A stretch of DNA of 64,000 nucleotides from Prunella strophiata (Eukaryota; Chordata; Aves; Passeriformes; Prunellidae), in the NCBI GenBank assembly GCA_036583965.1, contig JAZBQD010000013.1, forward strand, positions 11,927,848 through 11,991,847, given 5' to 3'. Below are positions 61,901-64,000 of the stretch, one piece after another. The position numbers and the translations under genes are program-made. The notes beneath the pieces are model-generated. The model ran no database searches and was not told where the DNA came from. It saw nothing but the letters and a program-made list of their open reading frames with translations. Every line of letters starts with the position of its first letter. Position 1 is the first letter of the stretch.

Positions 61901-63536
61901 TTTTCTTTACACATCTAGATGGATCATTGCTTTCTTAACATGCCAGGGGTTCCCTGGGTTTTGTATTTATCTGCAGGAAAGGATTATAGAATGGTTTGGA
62001 TTGGAAGAGATCCCTTCAAAGGATGGGGCAGGACAACCTGTACCCAAATAGAGTGTCAGTTCTTACCAGTGATGCAACACAAAGCTGACTCTGCTCTCCT
62101 TTTACCTTGGGAATTGCTCCCAGGATCTGTGCAAGGGCAGCAGTCTGAGGACTGATCTCATCCACTGTTCACTCCATACTCACCTGGGTGATGGAACCTT
62201 CCTTCAGAGGTCTGGTCAGAGAGATGTCTGGTGTCCGCCTCAGCTCCTCCCGGGGGATCTCATGGATTGATCTTCCTGCTTCTTTCACCGTGGCTACCAA
62301 GTCTTCATGGGCTGATTTCATTTTCAGAGGAGTCAGATCATGAGATCTGACCTTGTAGGCATCAGATAAGTCCCTTGGTGGAGTGTTTTCCCTCTTGAGC
62401 TGTTTGGCTTCTCTTCTGAGGTAGTCCTCATGGGCCTCCACATAGGACCGAGGTATTCCTGCAACCCCCAAGCAGATGATGGATGCAGAGGGTGACTCCC
62501 CAGGCAGACCCTGGACTCCCAGTCCCCATGCAGATACTCACTTCTAGGGGGTCTCTAGTTAACACATGTAACTCCGGGACTGGTACCCAACTGAGCCCAC
62601 AGAGCAGCTACACCACTAATGCAGGCTGGTCCACCTCATATCTACCACCACTTTCTGCATCCAATTCACACTAATTTCAACCTGCTTCATGTGAATCACT
62701 GACAATTTTGTCCCTGACTTTGGCAGAATTCAGGCTGGTAAAAGCTGAGCAAGACTGAAAATCTCTGAGCACAAAGCAGGGGCTACAAAGATCTGCAGCT
62801 GGACTTTGATCTGCCCATCTTTGCTTTCCTCCTGTCCCATCCTGACAACAAGAACAAGGGGCCATGCCCGTGAGGTGCTTCCCCTGTCCATGCCCATCTC
62901 GTGCTCCCAGGTTTTACCTTGTGTAATCGAGCCTCGCATGTGATGCTGCTCCTTTAGGTTGTGGGGGCTGTGTCGGTCTGGAGGGATTGCTCGACCCATG
63001 AGACCTGGAAGGGATCCAAGAGGGAAAGTCAGGCTGTGACACAGCAATTAATTTACAATGAATACATGATGGTATTACCAGGGATGCCTGGGACAACAAG
63101 GATAAATGCCAACAATCTCTAAACTATTTATTTTTTCCTTTTTTTAAATGTGATTTTTTTTTTTTGTATTCCTGGAGCTGGTCTGTCAGGATAGACACTC
63201 AAGGCAAATGGGCCAGTCTACATTCTGTTTTGTCCCATGCTGGTCAGATGCTGTCCTGTTGGGGTACCAGCTAAACACAGCCAAAACACTGGCACAGGAA
63301 GGTGCACCACGTAGACAGGAGACAAGATGAGATCTCCACAGGTCACTAACGTAACACAGGTGAAAGGTTTCATGCAGACCCACCTTCAATGCTGGTAGAT
63401 AAGGTATCACGGGCTGATAAGCCCCGGCTGATCCTCCCCTCCATCATATCATAGGTCCTCTTAGTTCCTGTGGTCTCATGGGAAGCTCCCGAGCTCCTGC
63501 TGTCTTCTTTGGGACACTGAGAAGCACCAACTCCAC
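46741..63536 (-). CDS. NCOR2: NCOR2 (SMRT corepressor), C-terminal half, 19 exons
   Basis: On the minus strand, join of the 19 exons listed separately; the 5' part lies beyond 64,000. SMRT is the nuclear corepressor that links unliganded nuclear receptors to HDAC3/TBL1 complexes. The SANT/deacetylase-activating region is not in the window. Present in order: KRTYDMMEGR block, the GSITQG-type repeats, PHPISPYEHLL-like and YLIRGYPDTAA blocks, the SRE tract and RPSVLHNTGMK. Then come the receptor-interaction domains with CoRNR boxes ISEVI (spanning exons 12/13) and LEAII (exon 17), ending CSQYETLSDSE. Two CoRNR boxes with SMRT-type surroundings, rather than N-CoR ones, identify NCOR2 rather than NCOR1. 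All junctions agree in phase except 9/10, where exon 9 seems frameshifted. Exon 10 can be extended to add a third box. Confidence 0.95.
47032..47211 (-). CDS. NCOR2: NCOR2 exon 18
   Basis: 180 bp between TTTGCAG and GCAG|GTAGGG, phase 1 to 1. It encodes GGGGKPKIAARP, RKAKSPAPGLSSGERPPSVS and SVHSEGDCNRRTPLTNRVWE, the conserved Ser-rich segment downstream of the last receptor box. Confidence 0.95.
47212..48728 (-). other. NCOR2: NCOR2 intron 18
   Basis: A 1.5-kb intron. It includes an AT-rich unique stretch (48,440-48,590) flanked by purine-rich runs. No additional exon was identified. Confidence 0.8.
48729..48956 (-). CDS. NCOR2: NCOR2 exon 17, CoRNR box LEAII
   Basis: 228 bp, acceptor TCTCCCAG|GG, donor TTGCCAG|GTCTGC, phase 1 to 1. 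It encodes SCRSQSVQENSSTNMG, then LEAIIRKALMGKYDEQWEE, then LSANAFNSLNASASLPAAMP. LEAII (48886-48900) fits the L/I-x-x-I/V-I receptor-docking motif, and its surrounding helix is conserved with mammals. Confidence 0.95.
48957..49075. repeat. Polypurine/polypyrimidine tract next to exon 17 acceptor
   Basis: On the minus strand this is a long, nearly pure pyrimidine tract leading into the exon 17 acceptor (plus strand: repeated GGGAGA, GGGGGA and AAGG elements). It supports acceptor strength and has triplex-forming composition. Confidence 0.6.
49146..49176. repeat. (CTC)n microsatellite
   Basis: About ten CTC/TCC triplets in NCOR2 intron 16, followed by CpG-rich unique DNA. Confidence 0.9.
50165..50290. 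promoter_or_regulatory. Candidate intronic regulatory element
   Basis: An AT-rich island in otherwise GC-rich intron. It has clustered homeodomain-type cores (TTAATCC, TAATCAATTA, CAATTAG) within about 60 bp. There is no proof of conservation or activity. Confidence 0.25.
50806..50859 (-). CDS. NCOR2: NCOR2 exon 16 (54-bp microexon)
   Basis: 54 bp between TTTTTCTCCAG and GAGCAG|GTAACT, phase 1 to 1. It encodes (N)VGQPGTEIFNMPAITGA, a block nearly identical in SMRT and N-CoR upstream of the LEAII helix. Its length, divisible by 3, would allow in-frame skipping. Confidence 0.93.
51420..51790. promoter_or_regulatory. Candidate conserved intronic enhancer
   Basis: Unique AT-rich DNA in intron 15, unlike its GC-rich surroundings. 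It has dense TAAT/ATTA cores, TTGATG/ATCAAT and GTCATTAA-type motifs. The composition resembles vertebrate conserved non-coding elements. Alignment is needed to decide. Confidence 0.25.
51911..51985 (-). mobile_element. CR1 LINE 3'-end fragment
   Basis: CATAGAATCA...GTTGGAAGGGACCCACAAGG ACCATCAAGTC is the reverse complement of the CR1 3' terminus (ATGATCTT...GGTCCCTTCCAACC...GATTCTATG). It is truncated and diverged, in NCOR2 intron 15. Confidence 0.8.
52098..52243 (-). CDS. NCOR2: NCOR2 exon 15
   Basis: 146 bp, acceptor TTTGCTCTGCAG, donor GAGTACA|GTAAGA; enters in phase 2, leaves in phase 1. It encodes MGSKSPGNNTQRPAFFSKLT, ESNSAMVKSKKQEIIKKL and TNKNETEY, the FFSKLTESNSAMVKSKKQEI block diagnostic of SMRT/N-CoR. 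Confidence 0.95.
52528..52674 (-). CDS. NCOR2: NCOR2 exon 14
   Basis: 147 bp, acceptor TCTCTGCCCAG, donor CCAGAG|GTACGG, phase 2 to 2. It is GC-rich and encodes SCIEPVSPPDGAGEAEHAKS and APYPVLFREGEPMDQR, corresponding to the EPVSPP and YPLLYRDGE parts of human SMRT. Length is divisible by 3. Confidence 0.93.
53925..54160 (+). mobile_element. CR1 LINE 3' fragment
   Basis: The plus strand reads as the CR1 3' end. It has GGCAGGACAAGAGGTAACAG, a GTGCTGAAACGCTGGGAACAGG block, GGAGATATTCTGAACCC, GCAACCTGCTCTAG, and GGCTGGATGATCTCAAAGGA TCCCTCCCACCCAAACCATCC. It lacks the terminal octamer repeat. It lies in NCOR2 intron 13, in the opposite orientation to the gene. Confidence 0.88.
54455..54648 (-). 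CDS. NCOR2: NCOR2 exon 13, second half of CoRNR box ISEVI
   Basis: 194 bp, acceptor TTTCCTCTGCAG, donor GGCAAAAG|GTGAGC; phase 0 to 2. It begins EVITQDYTRHHPQQL, completing the ISEVI receptor box started in exon 12. It continues with PVYSFPGAACPVLDLRRTPG and ends EGGK(R). Confidence 0.95.
54980..55122 (-). CDS. NCOR2: NCOR2 exon 12, first half of CoRNR box
   Basis: 143 bp, acceptor TGCCCCCCAG, donor ATCAGT|GTAACT; phase 1 to 0. It encodes AHLQHLRQPDG, then SIKGMNQRVVTLAQHIS. The last two residues, IS, form the box with EVI from exon 13. Confidence 0.93.
55241..55384 (-). CDS. NCOR2: NCOR2 exon 11
   Basis: 144 bp, acceptor TTTCCTCAG, donor CAGCAAG|GTGAGA; phase 1 to 1. It encodes FHGGYSPERMEPVSPVSSPS and LSHEKGAKLLQDTEK, matching the YSPEGVEPVSPVSSPSLTH stretch of human SMRT. 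Confidence 0.95.
55909..55965 (-). mobile_element. CR1 LINE 3'-end fragment
   Basis: CTCATAGAACCATTTAGGCT GGAAAGACCTGTAAG...AAGTCCACC is the reverse complement of the CR1 3' end. It is a short, diverged remnant in NCOR2 intron 10. Confidence 0.8.
57518..57652 (-). CDS. NCOR2: NCOR2 exon 10 alternative 3' extension with third CoRNR box
   Basis: Between the proximal donor (CTCG|GTAAGAG, after 57653) and a distal donor (GGCAGAG|GTGAGA, after 57518) lie exactly 135 bp, open and in frame. Both donors leave phase 1, so either joins exon 11. The extension encodes KSTTTAASSIDVIIMHQMAC, then DKGQHERGSLSNHSTSDGQK and LEGR. This resembles the N-CoR block GKTTMTAASFIDVIIMRQIA followed by SDKDARERGS. IDVII (57609-57623) is the third nuclear-receptor box of N-CoR. 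Alternative splicing of SMRT at this place is known in other vertebrates. Confidence 0.8.
57653..58086 (-). CDS. NCOR2: NCOR2 exon 10 (short form)
   Basis: 434 bp, acceptor TTCATTTTCCCTCCAG, donor GAGCACTCG|GTAAGA; enters in phase 2, leaves in phase 1. It encodes SSSTTTTSPIRSAAFPSAST, PLDPAILQKEASRVREAK, a His/Ser/Gln-rich centre and SKRFSMQEQELRALG. It is unusually long and low-complexity for this gene. The phase 2 entry is required by the downstream protein but conflicts with the frame in which exon 9 begins. Confidence 0.92.
58609..58772 (-). CDS. NCOR2: NCOR2 exon 9 with apparent frameshift
   Basis: 164 bp, acceptor TGCTCTCTGCAG, donor CCTACG|GTACGT. It enters in phase 1 and encodes TEQSSSRSSSHSHSHQHSPV, then RPSVLHNTGMK, clearly SMRT. 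Around 58635-58648 the frame shifts: the last bases make sense only one frame over, as ETPTPSVLR. That matches human TPTVLR and joins exon 10 in phase 2. As written, the frame would run into exon 10 out of phase and stop at 57913-57915. A net 2-base loss or 1-base gain is implied, by sequencing/assembly error or real. Confidence 0.85.
58881..59021 (-). CDS. NCOR2: NCOR2 exon 8 with Arg-Glu repeat
   Basis: 141 bp, acceptor GGGTTTCAG, donor GACCTG|GTATGC; phase 1 to 1. It encodes GPTHMTKQSGSSVS, a run of alternating Glu-Arg (about ten pairs), then KSILASTTVEHAPIWRPG. The run is coded by a GAGCGG/GAACGA-type hexanucleotide repeat (58946-58977 on the plus strand as TTCTCG/TTCCCG). In mammals the tract is interrupted by Asp; here it is purely Glu-Arg. 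Confidence 0.94.
59437..59586 (-). CDS. NCOR2: NCOR2 exon 7
   Basis: 150 bp, acceptor TTCTCTCTCCAG, donor CCCCAG|GTAATT; phase 1 to 1. It encodes IIDLSQVPHLPVLVPPTPG, TTMDRITYIPGPPQTFG and SRHSSSPLSP, matching human SMRT nearly residue for residue at its start. Confidence 0.95.
59730..59975 (-). CDS. NCOR2: NCOR2 exon 6
   Basis: 246 bp, acceptor TTCTCTCCCAG, donor GCAGCAG|GTCCTC (a weak donor); phase 1 to 1. It encodes AAYYLPRHLAPSPTYPHLYP, PYLIRGYPDTAAMENRQTII and NDYITSQQMHHNAAATAMAQ, plus RADMLRGLSPREPSLALNYA. It is among the most conserved parts of the protein. Confidence 0.95.
60070..60297 (-). CDS. NCOR2: NCOR2 exon 5
   Basis: 228 bp, donor GAAGCAG|GTACCT; phase 1 to 1. It encodes (G)SITAGKPVSQDRKIPPTS, then HHHPISPYEHLLRGVSGVDL and YRGHIPLPFDPAAIPRGIQL. 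The acceptor is the tandem CTCAGCAG|GG. Use of the first AG (exon start 60300) would add one residue (Glu-Gly becoming Glu-Ala-Gly) without changing frame. Confidence 0.93.
61037..61400 (-). CDS. NCOR2: NCOR2 exon 4
   Basis: 364 bp, acceptor CCTGTCCCCAG, donor CACGAAG|GTACTT; phase 0 to 1. It encodes GTPLKYDSGSSSSSTKKHDV, RSIIGSPGRTFHSVHSLDV, a YEESLKNRPSP block and GGSIARGAPVIVPEPGKP. It completes a GSITQ|GTP repeat with exon 3. Confidence 0.95.
61984..62045 (-). mobile_element. CR1 LINE 3'-end fragment
   Basis: TTATAGAATGGTTTGGATTG GAAGAGATCCCTTCAAAGGA is the reverse complement of the CR1 3' terminus. It is a short remnant in NCOR2 intron 3. Confidence 0.8.
62184..62458 (-). CDS. NCOR2: NCOR2 exon 3
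   Basis: 275 bp, acceptor GGGGGTTGCAG, donor CACCCAG|GTGAGT; phase 1 to 0. It encodes IPRSYVEAHEDYLRREAKQL, DLVATVKEAGRSIHEIPREE and RPLKEGSITQ. It contains the conserved VATVKEAGRSIHEIPREEL block shared by SMRT and N-CoR. Confidence 0.96.
62918..63004 (-). CDS. NCOR2: NCOR2 exon 2
   Basis: 87 bp, acceptor ATCCCTTCCAG, donor CACAAG|GTAAAA; phase 1 to 1. It encodes LMGRAIPPDRHSPHNLKEQH and HMRGSITQ, the first GSITQG repeat in the window. Confidence 0.95.
63384..63536 (-). CDS. NCOR2: NCOR2 exon 1 of the window
   Basis: 153 bp, acceptor TTCCCCCCCCAG, donor ATTGAAG|GTGGGT; phase 1 to 1. It encodes VGASQCPKEDSRSSGASHET, TGTKRTYDMMEGRISRGLS and ARDTLSTSIE. KRTYDMMEGR and the SIEG|LMGRAIPP junction are SMRT-specific landmarks. 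Not the true first exon of the gene. Confidence 0.93.
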
Positions 63537-64000
63537 CTGGGGGGGGAACACCAAGAGGCATGGAAAGTCAGCACAGACCAAGAGAGGGTGTTTACTGCTG
63601 TTTGTGTGCGTTGCTGAGGGGTCAGATCTCCATCCCAGCATCAGCCGCCACTATGCAGTGCCAGAAACATCGCACGGGATTGGCTTCCAGGAAATTCAGC
63701 TGGTGTTTTATCCCCTCCCTGCCTGCCTCAGACTCCAGATCTGTGCCTCCCTCTTGGGAAGGAGCATCCACCCAGTCGTGTCCCATTCCCTGTGTCCCTG
63801 GTGGGGCCATCCCATAGGCAGCAGGGACAGCCCTGAGCCAGTGGGAGCTGCCTGCAGTTCCACTGAACTTGACTCTTTGGGTCTGGGGAGTTTTGTTTTT
63901 TTTTCCTTGTTTGTTTTGATTTTTGCTAGACACCTACTGTTTGGGATCCTGGCCAGCCTTAACATCTGCCGAGACACTCCCTGGGTGAGAAAATCAGGGA
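63537..64000 (-). other. NCOR2: NCOR2 intron (partial, runs off window)
   Basis: No further exon of NCOR2 could be identified before the window ends. Confidence 0.7.

Overview
The window is vertebrate nuclear DNA, most likely from a bird. Three things point there: split genes with GT-AG introns; CR1 LINE fragments (the dominant avian/reptilian retrotransposon) with otherwise very few repeats; and a compact convergent RFLNA (+) / NCOR2 (-) pair in the order I recall from human chromosome 12q24.31. Species cannot be read from the sequence; bird rather than other reptile is inference from low repeat density and short introns.

Layout. 1-13,600 is gene-poor AT-moderate DNA with no coding sequence I recognise. 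About 15,000-16,060 is a CpG island holding the promoter and first coding exon of RFLNA (refilin A, FAM101A). RFLNA has three coding exons: 15644-15853, 24501-24610 and 26266-26599. They are joined in frame to a 217-residue protein. About 26,600-28,200 is its probable 3' UTR. 28,200-40,500 is intergenic and contains a decayed Ty3/gypsy reverse-transcriptase relic near 32.5-33.0 kb. About 42,500-46,740 (possibly from 40,510) is the 3' UTR of NCOR2 (SMRT corepressor) on the minus strand. It has been invaded or expanded by three co-oriented arrays of an almost invariant 29-bp, CpG-rich unit: 69, about 18 and 3 copies. From 46,741 to 63,536 lie the last 19 coding exons of NCOR2, roughly 1,200 C-terminal residues. 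They include the GSITQG repeats, the Ser-Arg-Glu tract and both canonical nuclear-receptor interaction (CoRNR) boxes, ISEVI and LEAII. The rest of NCOR2 lies beyond base 64,000.

Most notable observations. (1) The 29-bp minisatellite sits inside the NCOR2 3' UTR. It is stop-free in every forward frame, so it creates very long but meaningless ORFs. (2) A second donor 135 bp downstream of NCOR2 exon 10 would add 45 in-frame residues with an N-CoR-like third CoRNR box, IDVII. (3) NCOR2 exon 9 has an apparent frameshift, by sequencing/assembly error or real, that would truncate the protein before both receptor boxes. (4) A Ty3/gypsy RT fragment keeps about 100 open codons but has lost a catalytic aspartate.

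The two genes are functionally independent. RFLNA organises filamin-actin bundles; NCOR2 bridges unliganded nuclear receptors to HDAC3 complexes. Exon boundaries were derived by hand from splice consensus, reading phase and remembered human protein sequence, and agree in phase at every junction except exon 9/10.
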